From Ipomoea triloba (Eukaryota > Streptophyta > Magnoliopsida > Solanales > Convolvulaceae), in contig NC_044919.1 in the NCBI RefSeq assembly GCF_003576645.1, forward strand, positions 23,768,712 through 23,832,711: a DNA stretch of 64,000 nt, read 5' to 3'. Below the pieces are notes generated by a model. It saw only the letters and a program-made list of their open reading frames with translations, was not told the origin of the DNA and searched no databases. The stretch's first letter is position 1. Each line of letters starts with the position of its first letter. This document shows, piece by piece, positions 11,848 to 22,969 of the stretch. Position numbers and translations under genes: made by a program.

Positions 11848-12840
11848 CTAGATCGAAGACGACACACGAGCAGCCAGGGCTGTAGGACCACGACGCAAAG
11901 AAACAGGCCACGAGTAAAGACCACCCGAAGCACGACCCTTATATAGAGGCACCTTGGTGATACGATCCTTGACAACAAAAGAATCAGAATAAAACTCAAA
12001 ATAAACGTCATTATCTCGAGCAAATTTCTGAACAGATAATAAGGGGGCAGACAGACCGGGAACATGTAATATATCAAATAAACGAAAGACACGATTAGGA
12101 GTGGCTACCGAGGCCAAACCAATACTAACTATGGGCATACCTGTACCATTGCCAACCCTTAAAGTGTCCGAACCGCTGTAGTCCGCAGTAGTGGTCATAA
12201 GCGACGAGTCCGGGGTTGCATGATTGGAGGCCCCCGTATCCGGAAGCCAGTGGTGCGAAGCAAGGGACTCAACCCCTTCAAAGGCGACAACAACGTGCGC
12301 CTGTGGACCGGCAGTCGCCGGCCGAAACCTGAAACAGGTGAGGGCAGTGTGCCCGACGGCATCGCACAGCTGATAGCGAACCGCACCCCAGGAACGTCCT
12401 CTGCCTCGGCCACGATTGCGAGCCCGACCACCGCCACCACGCGACTGGAACTGCTGCTGCGGAGCCGAATACTGTTGTTTCGAGTACGAAGCACCTGACC
12501 GACCGCCACCACGTCGCGCCACCATGGCTGCCGGAGGAGAAACGTCAGCAAAATCCTCCGCAAAAATAAACTCCTGGGAGCTAAGGTAATCAGAAAGCTC
12601 CGACAGAGACACTGGTGCGCCGCGAGTCAGACCAGCAACAAGGGGACAATATTCGGCTCGTAATCCCCGGAAAACATACAAATTCTGGTCGTCCAACGAA
12701 ACGAGGCGACCAGGGAGCGAGAGATCCTCAATAAGAAGACAAGCTCGAGCGAGATAATTAGCCACGGACGCATCACCTTGCCGCAGCGACTGCAATTGTC
12801 CGAGAAGGCTCAACGCCCGAGCCCTCGTCGCCGCACCCAT
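11848..12840 (-). pseudogene. Gag C-terminal part and protease of element C
   Basis: 330-codon open frame: gag helices (ARALSLLGQLQSLRQGDASV, then YLARACLLIEDLSL, then LSELSDYLSSQEF), a basic RGGGG/RGRGRG-rich stretch, a zinc-knuckle-like LCDAVGHTALTCF in which the first cysteine appears lost, the protease active-site motif LPDTGASNH, and the start of the gag-pre-integrase region. Its first codon lies just inside the boundary of the hAT insertion; the true gag N-terminus is at 13893-13471. Confidence 0.88.
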
Positions 12841-12847
12841 GGAATAC

Positions 12848-13445
12848 TAGGGATGGCAATGGGTCGGGTGTGGGTCGGGGAGAGCTACATCCATCACCCG
12901 ACCCACCTTTCATTTTCTCCACCCACCCCCACCCCCAACCCGCATCGGGTGGACTTTTTTAGAATCCATCCCCACCCCCACCGGGTGCGGGTACCCACTA
13001 CGGGTACCCACCACTTATCAATTTATTATACGGAGTATCAAAATTACTTAGACATAATTAAACAATAAAATTCATTAGTTATACTAAAACATAAAATAAT
13101 AGAAATATTATACTATAATAACTAAATTGTTAATTTAAAAAAATAAATTTAGTAGTTTAGATATAAAAATACTAAAAAGTTACCCAAAATTATTGAAACT
13201 TTTATAATTAACTATATACTAGTACTACTTATTTTACTATTATATATATGTATACACACATGGTGGGTCGGGTGGGGTGCTAGGCGGGTTTCGTACATAA
13301 AACCCGAATCCAACCCGACCCACCGCGGGTTTACATTTTTAAGATCCACCCTCGACCCACCACCCACTATCACCCAAAAAAACCCGATCCATGCGGAGTG
13401 GATTCGGGTGATTATCCGCGGGGCGGATTGAAATTGCCATCCCTA
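12848..13445. mobile_element. Non-autonomous hAT element, TAGGGATG family, copy 2
   Basis: The left end starts TAGGGATGGCAATGGG and the right end, reverse-complemented, starts TAGGGATGGCAATTTCAA. It is flanked by a perfect 8-bp duplication tggaatac (12840-12847 and 13446-13453), diagnostic for hAT. It is 598 bp with GC-rich gggtcggg/cccaccc arms and an AT-rich core, and no transposase. It splits the gag of element C, whose reading (EAIEYS, then MGAATRARAL) rejoins when it is removed. Same family as 2801-3512 and 39030-39370. Confidence 0.96.
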
Positions 13446-13470
13446 TGGAATACTCAATCGCCTCCCAAAG

Positions 13471-13893
13471 CTAGCGGGAAGTTGCCTTGCCAAGAGCATG
13501 GTGCATTACATCATCCGACAGAGAAGAGATCAACAAGGATAGCACCGCCTGATCTTGACGAATCCACAAGGCAACGGACGCCGGTTGCGCACCAACAGAA
13601 GCAGTAAACGATGTTGCGGGTGCCGCGGCAGTAGCAGAACCAGCCGGAGCAGCAGCGGTAGCTATCGGACAAGGGATGGACCCGTCAACGAACCGCAACA
13701 GGCACTGACCACGAAGAAACGGCACCATCTGAGCCCTCCAGAACAAGTAATTGCGCGAGGAGAGCTTCAGGGATACGTAATGATGCGCAGACGACAAAGA
13801 CACGGGAGCCGACAGCAGGGGAATGGCCGCATCGAAGACAGTCCGTTCCGAGGAAGCCTCGACAGAGCCGTCACGGAGATTGTTGGTGGCCAT
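13471..13893 (-). pseudogene. Gag N-terminal part of element C
   Basis: 140-codon open frame starting MATNNLRDGSVEASS, with the copia gag text VSLKLSSRNYLFWRAQM, VPFLRG, then FVDGSIPCP and LISSLSDDVMHHALG. This is the UBN2/Gag-like N-terminus (binding and packaging of retrotransposon RNA). It ends in a stop just before LWEAIEYS, where homologues read straight on, so gag is broken even without the hAT insertion. Its ATG is about 20 bases downstream of the primer site. Confidence 0.85.
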
Positions 13894-13910
13894 GAGAATT
13901 CACTTGAAAC

Positions 13911-14024
13911 TACTGATACCAGATGAGAATAGGTTATCTGTCATTAATCAGTAAAGCCAAGAGTACGTATACAATATAACAAAGTAGATAATAGAGTCCT
14001 ATTGAACTGCAACTATATAAGACT
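13911..14024 (-). repeat. Primer-binding site and 5' LTR of element C
   Basis: On the minus strand, TGGTATCAGTAG (ending at 13921) is a primer site for initiator methionine tRNA, two bases inside the LTR. The LTR (13924-14024) starts TGAGAATAGG and matches the left LTR almost base for base up to tataagact; then the sequence differs, so the outer end is lost or diverged. Confidence 0.85.
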
Positions 14025-14295
14025 GATTAATCGAATACCCAACCACATCAATTTTTGCCTCATCATTCCAATATTTCCAAAATAGTGCAAGTCCTCCACT
14101 TCTTTCACGACAATCAACCTAGAAAGCATTACTAAAACCCAATCTATTCTTAACCCCTTGAATTTTATTTTCATTACCATAAGTCTCCTTAAGGAAAAGT
14201 AAGAAATGCATCTTAGAGTGGACCATGTCCATTAACTCCTGAATTGTCAGTTGGATTGTCAAGCCCACAATAGTTTCAAGTCAATTATTTTTGCG

Positions 14296-14637
14296 TGGAC
14301 TGTAATTCACACAGCTGTGTAGACCACGGTTCAAAAACACAAAGTACATTATTTTAACTCATTAAATACATCATTTTAAAACATGAAGTGCATTACTCTA
14401 ACTCATAAAATATATTATTTTACTCTAAAAATTTCATTATTCTAGCACATAAAATAATTATACAGTATTCTAACTCATAAAATACATTATTCTAACTCAT
14501 AAAGTATATTATTCTAACTCTTAAAATACATTATCTTACCCCCATAATGTTCATTATTCTAACACACGCACAGAATAATGAATTTTTATCATCAAAACGA
14601 CGTTATTTTGGACCGTGGTCCACACAATAATTAGCTA
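14296..14637. repeat. Foldback element with GGTCCACA-type ends
   Basis: The left part has cacacagctgtgtagaccacgg and the right part gaccgtggtccacacaataatt; these are inverted relative to each other. The interior is a loose tandem of units such as 'attattctaactcataaaatac' repeated about ten times with changes. The same pair of ends occurs at 47.6-48.2 and 61.6-61.9 kb. No coding capacity. Confidence 0.6.
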
Positions 14638-14766
14638 GTTCCAAGCAATGCAACTCATTGGTGTAGGCGGGTTTGGGTTCCAGGTCCCGCTTCTGAAAAA
14701 TTAGAAAAGCAACCCACATCTAAATCCGTGTTTAACTTGTCATTTGCCGACCCATTATCCAGCTTA

Positions 14767-15909
14767 GGGCGCGTTTGAAAACTCAAAAAATAATTTTTGG
14801 AAATCATTTTCCGGGTTTTTAATGTTTGGCTAAAGGGAGAAAATAAAAGTCAATGAAAAATACAGGTATGATAAATGAAAATAAAGAGAATTTTCTGAAA
14901 AATGACTTTCCTTTTTGTATTTTTGGAAAACGCCATTTTATGTTTGCAACTGTAGAGCAGTCAATCACCCGCCATCACCACCACCCACAACCATCCTACC
15001 CCACCCCCACCAGCACCCACTACCACGGCCTACGACCCACTACCCCCTGTNNNNNNNNNNNNNNNNNNNNNNNNNNNNNNNNNNNNNNNNNNNNNNNNNN
15101 NNNNNNNNNNNNNNNNNNNNNNNNNNNNNNNNNNNNNNNNNNNNNNNNNNNNNNNNNNNNNNNNNNNNNNNNNNNNNNNNNNNNNNNNNNNNNNNNNNNN
15201 NNNNNNNNNNNNNNNNNNNNNNNNNNNNNNNNNNNNNNNNNNNNNNNNNNNNNNNNNNNNNNNNNNNNNNNNNNNNNNNNNNNNNNNNNNNNNNNNNNNN
15301 NNNNNNNNNNNNNNNNNNNNNNNNNNNNNNNNNNNNNNNNNNNNNNNNNNNNNNNNNNNNNNNNNNNNNNNNNNNNNNNNNNNNNNNNNNNNNNNNNNNN
15401 NNNNNNNNNNNNNNNNNNNNNNNNNNNNNNNNNNNNNNNNNNNNNNNNNNNNNNNNNNNNNNNNNNNNNNNNNNNNNNNNNNNNNNNNNNNNNNNNNNNN
15501 NNNNNNNNNNNNNNNNNNNNNNNNNNNNNNNNNNNNNNNNNNNNNNNNCCCGCCATCCCCACCACCCACAACCATCCTCCCCCCCCCCCCCCAGCACCCA
15601 CTACCCCGGCCTACGACCCACTCCCCCCCCCCCCACCTACCATCCACCACCCCACTCCCACGACCTACCATCCACCACCCCACCCCACCACTATCCCACC
15701 CCCACCACCCACCACCACCACTCACCACCAACCATCATTGTATATTTTAAATATTTAAAATTAAAATTAATTAATCTTCATGTTTCAAAAAATAATCAAA
15801 CATACCAAAATAACTTTTTAGAATACAACTAAATACGGGAAAGAAAAATATTTTCTCAAATGACTTATTTTTTGGAAATCATTTTCCTCCCTTTCCAAAC
15901 TGACCCTTA
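14767..15909. mobile_element. TIR element with CCA-rich interior, containing the assembly gap
   Basis: The left end AGGGCGCGTTTGAAAAC and right end (reverse complement AGGGTCAGTTTGGAAAG) form an imperfect inverted repeat, with aaatcattttcc-type subterminal words on both sides. The interior is CCA/CCCA simple repeat and a run of N. It resembles 38389-39022 in layout. I could not find a clear target duplication. ORFs drawn across the N run have no meaning. Confidence 0.6.
15051..15548. other. Assembly gap (498 N) with duplicated flanks
   Basis: 498 undetermined bases. The ~80 bases before the gap (cccgccatcaccaccaccc ... cctacgacccactaccc) recur almost identically immediately after it. Either the array is repeated or the two contig ends overlap and were not merged. 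Confidence 0.95.
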
Positions 15910-16186
15910 GCCTCAGCCCTTTTCCTGTTTTGTTCTCCATGCCCAGACCACCGCGGTTACCAGCCCATCGGAGTCACAACGTTATTCACCTCCACTTCCC
16001 GATTCTCCAGTCTGCTACGTCGTATATCACCGTGCACCTCTGCCTGCCTACTCCGTACGTGTCTGTACCACCCTCCGTAACACCTTTGTTTCCATCATCA
16101 ACACTTGGTTTTGGGTTGCTAATTTATTTCATATTTATCTTGCGAAATCAGTTTCTGGTTTTTCTTTTAGCCATCGCAATTGAAGA

Positions 16187-17710
16187 ATGGCGGCATCTGC
16201 AATCAGAGCAGGTGCTTTGGTGACTCTACAAGAGCTGAATCCTTCATCGCCCTTCTTTAAGCAAGGGGCATCACTCAGAGTCACTGGAAAGTAGGTCATC
16301 TCCCATTTTTCTCTTCAACATTTTCGTTTTCCTTTTCCTCATTTATTACAATTGATTGTTTGAATTCAATATTTGATTTTTCGGTTCAAGTCATAATGTT
16401 AAGAACTTTGCATTTGGTGGCATAATGGTGGGTTAGTAATCAAACTTCACCTAAATTATTGTCTGTTCAAGCTGAGAAATTCAAAGGGAAAGGGAAATGC
16501 AAAAGCAAATGCTAATGGATAATAATTGTGTGGTTTCATGTCTACTAAATTATTACTGATTTAATGAGCTGCTATTAAGGAAGAAGTAGTTTTATTGTGA
16601 AGTAGGGTATGCTGTCAAATTTATTGGAAATTGAGGGTTGACATTTTGCTTTATCCATTCTAGGCTTCAAGAGTATAATGTGGAGACAGATTCTGCAGTA
16701 ATTTCCAATGGGAATGCTTCTTTAAGGATTGACACAGAGCGCTTGAATATCAGCATTCGCCCTGGCTCCATCTACCAGTTCATTGGAGAACTGCATATTG
16801 GACCCAGTGATGAGGTATGAGAATGTGCTCCTTGCTTGTTTCTTAGAATGCAGAGCATGAATTTCTAGTGCTTCTTGTTTGTAGACACCTGACATCCACA
16901 TTAAACATAATAATGAATCTCCCATATCTGTTTTCACCTTCCACAAGAAGAATGAAACAATGTTCATTGCCCCTGGCTCTTGATGCATGGAATATTCAGG
17001 TATTCTTGCTAGCCACTGCAGAGTTTGTGGGTTTGACACAATATTTGGCCCTAGTTTATAAGTGCGAGTTAATACACAATTTTGTCCTCGACTATAGTGT
17101 TTTTTCTCGATTTAGTCCTAAATGACTTTTTGCTTAGTTAGGTTCTCAACTTCGATGGTTTTTTTCCAATTGAGTCCTTTGTTAAGATAGCTTGGTAATT
17201 TCACTTCTATTTTAGTTCTCGACTATAGTAATTTTAACCAAGTTAGTCTTTGAATATAGTGATTTTTACCCAATTTAAGTCATCAACTATAGTGGTTTTT
17301 CTCGATTTTAATAGCCAAGGACTCAATTGGATAAAACTATTGAAGTCGAGGACCTAATCAAGCACAAAAAGTGGTTTATGATTAAATCAAGAAAAACCAC
17401 TATAGATGACTAAATTGGGTATTAACACTTTATAGTGCTTATGTGACAATTAGCATACTCTAAATTCATGTTAGCTGATCTCTTATTCGAGCTGTAACAA
17501 CAGTGTTGAGTTGGGCCCTTGGTAGGGCTATTAGGGCATCCATGCTGCTGCAGTGTGATCCATAATCATGATTTTGTCTATAATTTTCAGGCAATCTTGA
17601 AGGCACGAGTAGGGAGAAATGTGGATGGCATGGACCTCAATCTCTATCATCAGTCACTGCAACTTTTGAGAAACTTTGTAGATGAACAAACTAATAGCCG
17701 CACACAATAG
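16187..17710 (+). CDS. TEN1: CST complex subunit TEN1 (three coding exons)
   Basis: TEN1 is the small OB-fold subunit of the CTC1-STN1-TEN1 complex, which binds single-stranded DNA at telomeres and assists lagging-strand fill-in in the nucleus. Coding exons: 16187-16290, 16664-16814 and 17591-17710, each bordered by GT...AG, joining in phase to 124 residues, the usual size for plant TEN1. The start MAASAIRAGALVTLQEL and the blocks SPFFKQGASLRVTGK, then IYQFIGELHI, then ARVGRNVDGMDLNLYHQSL are as I recall them for Arabidopsis TEN1; I could not run a search. Intron 2 (776 bp) carries a foldback transposon at 17066-17428. Probable 5' leader 15.91-16.19 kb. The gene appears intact. Confidence 0.93.
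17066..17428. mobile_element. Mutator-like foldback MITE in TEN1 intron 2
   Basis: The left end gagttaatac and right end (reverse complement gtgttaatac) start long inverted arms with phrases such as cctcgactatag and their complements (ccactatagatgac). Flanks tttataagtgc and tttatagtgc form an imperfect ~10-bp duplication. 363 bp, no coding capacity. The end sequence matches 23417-23673 and the Pack-MULE at 60033-61592. Confidence 0.75.
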
Positions 17711-18864
17711 AGTAGACGGAGTAGTACTCCTTTTACTACGGAAAAAGGTAAAAAAAAAAAACAAAAACAGTGGTTTGATCTCTCAGTAAATGATGAAAAT
17801 GTGGTTCAAGGCCTAGTAATGGTGACAAGTATCATTTCATTTCGTGCTTCCTAGAAATCAGGTAGGTGTCTAGCTTCAAAAACATGGCTTTTCAACAGAT
17901 TGTCAATTTTCGTGAGGCTCATGGATGTTTTTAAGTTGAATGGATGCTAGATGATATATCATAAATGATAAACCTGCCCAACTATTCCACTTCAATTTTC
18001 AGTTCTGTTCAATTCAAGAACTTCCTGCTCTCTCAAGTGCAAGAAAGTTATTCTGGCAACATAATTTAGCTAGAATTATGTATGAGTGGTTCGAGGCTCT
18101 CGCCCTGGATTCCAGTTGCATTATTTTTATAGCTAAGATTATGTATGCCTCTGGGAAATTTAACTTGTTAGGTTGCAGAAACCTATTTAAGTTGCTGGTG
18201 CAGGTATTCTTGAATAGTGTATAGAAACAATTGTAGAAGTATGAGGGAGTCATGCAAAACCTGTGCAGTACAGCGAGGCAATAAGGAAGCTTTGCCATTT
18301 GGATTCACTTCACAAGGTTGGACTGTATGGCTTTACTGGTAATACTTTTTTTTTTTCTGGCATCCTTGTTCATACTAACATGATATTGGTATTTCTGACT
18401 TTCTGAGTATGCTGGCAATATCCAACTAAATATTAAGGAATTGGCCATTGTGCCAATTGCCACCACAACTTTCTGAGTAGGGCCTCCCTAGTCATCAAAT
18501 ATTTCTTGAATTGATCTTTGATTATTGACAAAATACTAGAATAGCCTTGGCACTTTGACTGAAAAAGACCCTATTTTTGGAGGGCTTTAAAGGTCAATTC
18601 ACTTGTCACCAAAATGTTGCATTGATGCATACTCAACAGGGACATTCCTATAAGCCGGAGTGTGGTTGAGTGGAATGAATTCATCCATCCCTAACCAAAC
18701 GTCAAGGGATCGATCCTTGGCCTTGGGCATGGAGCCACCCAAAAAATAAAAAACACACCCTCAACTTATTGGAACCATGGTGCTTAAAGAATCCACATAT
18801 CTGAGAGGTTTGAACAGGTGATCAGTCAGGACAAAGGCCTAGTTCCGAACAATCAAATTGAATG
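17711..18864. other. TEN1 3' region and intergenic DNA
   Basis: Starts with the likely 3' untranslated region of TEN1. 18650-18760 holds words (catccctaaccaaacgtc, ggatcgatccttggcc) that look like an old dispersed repeat. I see no further gene, and short ORFs here have no recognisable content. Confidence 0.5.
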
Positions 18865-18872
18865 GTTATTAG

Positions 18873-19291
18873 CAGTGTTGCAAATCCCCGCCTAGGTGTT
18901 AGGCGCTAGTCAACCGCCTAAGCTCCGCTTAGGCGCTGACCGCCTAAGCTCCGCTTAGGCGCTGACCGCCTAGTTGGCCGATTAACTATTGTTCTTCGTT
19001 TTTAATGGGTTATTTCACTCAAAACAACATTGTTTTGAGCGAAATAACCCTAAATTGTACAAACTCTAGATATTTTTTAGGTTAATATTTAATATTTTAG
19101 CATTAATAATTAAAGTATTATATAATTTATAATTATTAGTCTTTTAAAAATTAAAAATACTTAAATAAAATTTTAAAAAATTAAAATTAAAATTAAAAAA
19201 AAAAAAATACAGGGGCGCCTAGGCGCCGATTAATCCCCGCCTAGGCGCTCCCTGAGCGCTCGAGGAGCGCGTAGCGATTTTTTCAACCATG
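18873..19291. mobile_element. hAT-type MITE, CAGTGTTG family, copy 1
   Basis: The left end is CAGTGTTGCAAATCC; the right end, reverse-complemented, is CATGGTTGAAAAAATCG. The flanking 8-bp duplication has one mismatch: gttattag (18865-18872) and gttattaa (19292-19299). The interior has repeated gcctaagctccgcttaggcgctgacc units and a small palindrome around aaaacaacattgttttgag. 419 bp, no ORF. Confidence 0.85.
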
Positions 19292-19299
19292 GTTATTAA

Positions 19300-20046
19300 C
19301 GAACAAATGACTCGAACAGTCAACAGCGTACAGTCGGAGGATCTTACTATTTGCTTGCTTAGCCAGTTGCAAGGGTAGATACCCTATGTTACACCAAAAA
19401 ATAAAAAAACAGGACCTTGTGTTCACCAAAAAAAACAAAAAAAAAACAGGGGCATTCCAATTGTTGTGTGGCGATAATATTTTGTTTTGGTACTTAAAAA
19501 TTAAAGCCATACTTCTTTAAATGGCCCTTTTCCCCAAGGGTCACTTCCACTTTAGATTATTTTGGATGTCTTCACTCAATGTTGGAATCTTAGAAATACA
19601 TTTGTTAATCCTTTTATACTCTGGCACATGAATAATGCAAGTCGCTAACCTTTTGTTGATGTTCATTTGTTCTTTTTCTCTTCATGTTGTTTGAGATAGG
19701 CCCATCCAAGGTGTGGTGTTGAGGGACACATTACATAAATTTGATATTTATTATCATTCACTTAATGATGAATTTTGCATATCGTGATTTATGATATGCA
19801 ATATTATTACATTGAACTTCAACTAATTTTGAGTTTAACTAATGTTAGGCTTCATTTAAGAGAAAGATGTCTTTGCACTTGTTGCTTTATTCTTAAGATT
19901 CAAATAAAATATTTTATTTAAAGGAAATAGTTAACTAGTTCAAACTATAAAGGTCAATAGGTTACTCCCACTAAGAGTCGAATTTGAAAAAAAATTTTAT
20001 TACCAGTAAAGTATCTTTTCTTTTCACTCCTATAAAATTAATTTAT
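19300..20046. other. Gene-free stretch
   Basis: AT-rich intergenic DNA with A-rich runs (19395-19450). No conserved coding text, terminal repeats or promoter that I can defend. Confidence 0.5.
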
Positions 20047-20054
20047 CTATGGAG

Positions 20055-20227
20055 CAGTGTTGAAAAAATTGCTAGGTACTCCTCAGACGTTCAGGGTGCC
20101 TAGCGCCTAGGTGCCTTTTAAAAAAATTGTTTATTTTTTTAAGATTTGATAAACGACGCCGTTTTGACTTTTGAACAATTTAAGGTTATTTTGCTCAAAA
20201 CGACGTTATTTTAAGTGAAATAACCTA

Positions 20228-20258
<31 letters not shown>

Positions 20259-20790
20259 NAAAAAAAAAAAGCAGAAGAAGAGTTTATTACAAAAATGGTC
20301 CCTTGACTATTGCGAAATTACCAATTTGGTCCTCGATAATTTTTCGTGCACAATTAAGTCCCTTGACTTTGAAAATTTTAACCATTTTGGTCCTCCGTTT
20401 ATTTTGTCGTTAAAATCGGGACCAAATTGATAATTTTGCTATAGACAAGGGACCATTTCAGTAAAAAACTAACTACCAATTTGATCCCTTGACTATAGCA
20501 AAATTACCAATTTGGTCCCAATTTTAACGGCAAAATAAACGGAGGACCAAATTGGTTAAAATTTTCAAAGTCGAGTGACTTAATTGGGCACGAAAAATTG
20601 TCAAGGACCAAATTGGTAATTTCGCAATAGTCAATGGACCATTTCGATAATAAACTCGCAGAAGAATGACTAATCGGCCGACTAGACGGCCTAGTCAGTG
20701 CCTTGGTTGTCAAGCCGTCCACCTAGAACACCAATTTCGATGATAATCTAGGCGGTCGACCGGCGCTTAGGCTCGATTTTTGCAACCATG
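20055..20790. mobile_element. hAT-type MITE, CAGTGTTG family, copy 2 (host of a nested foldback)
   Basis: The left end is CAGTGTTGAAAAAATTGC; the right end, reverse-complemented, is CATGGTTGCAAAAATCG. A perfect 8-bp duplication ctatggag flanks it (20047-20054 and 20791-20798). It shares the gcctaggcgc and aaaacgacgttattt words with copy 1. A Mutator-like foldback (20280-20657) is inserted inside; without it the element is about 350 bp. A poly-A run with a single N at 20259 lies inside and its length is unsure. Confidence 0.9.
20280..20657. mobile_element. Near-palindromic Mutator-like MITE
   Basis: The two arms (about 185 bp each) are close to perfect inverted copies, running from gagtttattac to ataataaactc. 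The 9-bp duplication gcagaagaa is perfect (20271-20279 and 20658-20666), as expected for Mutator-like transposition. A transcript would fold into one long hairpin. No coding capacity. Confidence 0.92.
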
Positions 20791-20798
20791 CTATGGAG

Positions 20799-21590
20799 TA
20801 GGTGCAAATTTATGGAATTAACCTCTTGCTTATGGCATATATGTTAGGCTAATCTTCTCAACTTGGTCAGCCTGCAAACTGTCATATGTAAATGCATACG
20901 TAATACACAACTAGAAACAAAAATGTTTCCATCATAAAATTTAAACAACTAATCATATACTAATAGTAATGATGCAAGGCCAAATTTAGTACCATTCTAA
21001 CGTTGTTCCAAATAATATATTGTTTAATTAGTTCGAATGTCAAATTGTCAATTATCGTTAGCTCTTAGTTTAAACAATATTTATAATAATATTCTACTCC
21101 GATGATAATATTAATAATTCACATTGTATAAAATATTTTGTTCAACTGCTCTTCCGATAGCCTAATGGAATTAGGCATTGTTTTGAGCCATCAAAATATT
21201 TTATTTTACTTTCAAGAACGTCATAATCCAAATTATTAAGGATTAATTTAATAATAATAATAATTTAAGTATCATAATGGACAGCTATTAACAATGCATG
21301 GTCACGATAAACTTGATATCTTAAACTATGTGCACCTTCAATGTTGACCCTGACCTTAACAATTAAGAAATGACAAGTTTTTTCAATGGTAAGCAAACAT
21401 GGTTCAGGGAGGTGGTTTCTCCAAATTTACTATGATTTCAATCATTTACTATGCTTTTAAATGATATGTTGCACTTGTGCTATTTTATTTTAACTCTTAA
21501 TGTTTACCACTTAAATGGCAATAAAATTCTTTTCACTCACTAGCTGTCGATGATTTACTGATCTCGAAAATACTTATTAATAAAATACAA
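20799..21590. other. Gene-free stretch
   Basis: AT-rich DNA with no recognisable gene or element boundary. Confidence 0.5.

Positions 21591-21656
<66 letters not shown>
21591..21656. repeat. (AAT)n microsatellite
   Basis: About 22 tandem AAT/ATA units. The poly-isoleucine ORF read from it on the minus strand is an artefact. Confidence 0.95.
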
Positions 21657-21658
<2 letters not shown>

Positions 21659-22004
21659 TTATGATGATGATAATGTAAGAAGATGAATATTTGGATTTGA
21701 AATTAAGAGGGAAATATATCATCACTCGTTGTAAAGATTCGCTTAGGGGTGTTAATGCTGTTAAAAAACGAATTGAATTAATCAAATTTATAAAATGTTT
21801 TAACCATTAACTTAATTGCTTTTTTTTTTTCAATTAACAGATTTATCGAAATATTTTAGTCCAATTTTAAAAATTTTAAAAATTATAAATAAAATTTTTC
21901 TATTCATAATTTCACACCACAAAATAGTCATTACATTAATATATATATATATATAAATGATAAAAAATGTAAAACTAGTCTAATAGTATGATTTATGGAT
22001 TATA

Positions 22005-22007
22005 AAA

Positions 22008-22046
<39 letters not shown>

Positions 22047-22126
22047 CATACATAATTTGCTCAATTGATAGGTCACCTAACACCTTCGGACTGAATTAAT
22101 CGTTAACTGAAATATATATATATATG

Positions 22127-22168
<42 letters not shown>

Positions 22169-22215
22169 ATTCGCTCAATTGATAGGTCAACCAACACCTT
22201 CAGACTGAATTAACC
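22005..22215. repeat. Tandem ~120-bp duplication with (CA)n/(TA)n tracts
   Basis: Two copies of a unit containing gctcaattgataggtca, caacacctt(c)gactgaatta and cgttaactgaaa, each preceded by a CA/TA dinucleotide tract. They differ at a few positions. Confidence 0.8.
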
Positions 22216-22389
22216 GTTAACTGAAATTTAAAAAAATGTTTAACCAATAGCCTAACCAAAATATTTCTGTTCAAATTAGTAAGTTAAAATTTTTCAGTTT
22301 GATCGGTTAACTGAGTGTTTGTCAAATTATGTACATTTCTAGACTTGCTCGCTCAAAACTTACGAAATAAAGAATATATAATGGTTGGC

Positions 22390-22969
22390 AAAATTATTTA
22401 CCAGTTGTTATATAGTGGACCATGGTCGAATATGATTGTCAAATAAAAGTGTATTATAGTTATAATTATACTTTAGTGTTGCTAAAATAAAACTAGAATG
22501 TATGAAAAATGAAGCTTAAAAAAATAGAGTTCATCTCTATTTTTTTTTTTCAAAAAAAAAAATAGAGGTCATGCAATAATATATTGTTAAATGAAACTAT
22601 TTTTTTTCTGGGTACTACTGACTCGGTTATAATGTAGTATCTGTTCATAACTACTTTCTCAACCTACTGAAGCACTCGGTTATAATGTAGTATCTGTTCA
22701 TAACTACTTTCTCAACCTACTGAAGCACAATGAGTCAACATCATCCATGTGGGAGTGTTTACCGGGACACCGGATGCCACTAGACCACAAGGTCATTGGC
22801 TGTTAAATGAAACTATAATAGACTTAAAATGATACTTTGATGTTGTTATAATGAAACTAGTGTCTGAAAAATGAAATAAAAAAAAAAGCAATATTATCAA
22901 ATAAAACAGAAGTATAATTAAAATGATACAACGTTATTTTACTTCATGCTCCATAGTAAAATTTGCCAT
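22390..22969. repeat. Foldback element (GGCAAA ends) hosting a SINE
   Basis: The left end ggcaaaattattta...tggaccatgg and right end (reverse complement ggcaaattttactatgg) are inverted. The interior repeats words such as aaactataat, aaaatgatactttg and ctagtgt...gaaaaatgaa, as in the tandem arrays at 47.6-48.1 kb. The SINE at 22601-22800 sits inside. No clear target duplication of the outer element. Confidence 0.6.
22601..22800 (-). mobile_element. tRNA-derived SINE, copy 1, with internal duplication
   Basis: On the minus strand it starts gccaatgaccttgtggtcta (box A region), has a weak box B region (ggtaaacactcccac), and ends with an A-run. A perfect 16-bp duplication tgttaaatgaaactat flanks it (22585-22600 and 22801-22816). 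A ~53-bp segment (cggttataatgtagtatctg ... ctactgaagcac) is present twice in tandem. Same family as 26481-26638. Confidence 0.88.

Larger units (their letters stand above)
9044..14024 (-). mobile_element. Minus-strand Ty1/copia retrotransposon with short LTRs (element C)
   Basis: Near-complete copia element: 5' LTR on the right (13924-14024, outer end diverged), primer site, gag, protease motif, integrase, RT, RNase H, polypurine tract and 3' LTR on the left (9044-9154). The LTRs are only about 110 bp and share long near-identical stretches (aggttatctgtcattaatc and onward), so insertion is fairly recent. I see no target duplication because the outer end of the right LTR departs from the left one after ...tataagact. 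A poly-C frameshift in integrase, an internal gag stop and a hAT insertion in gag make it non-functional as it stands. Confidence 0.92.

Noticed and set aside
14853..15832. Long ORFs on both strands across 14.85-15.83 kb
   Set aside because: They run through 498 undetermined bases and CCA/GGT simple repeat; no real coding evidence.
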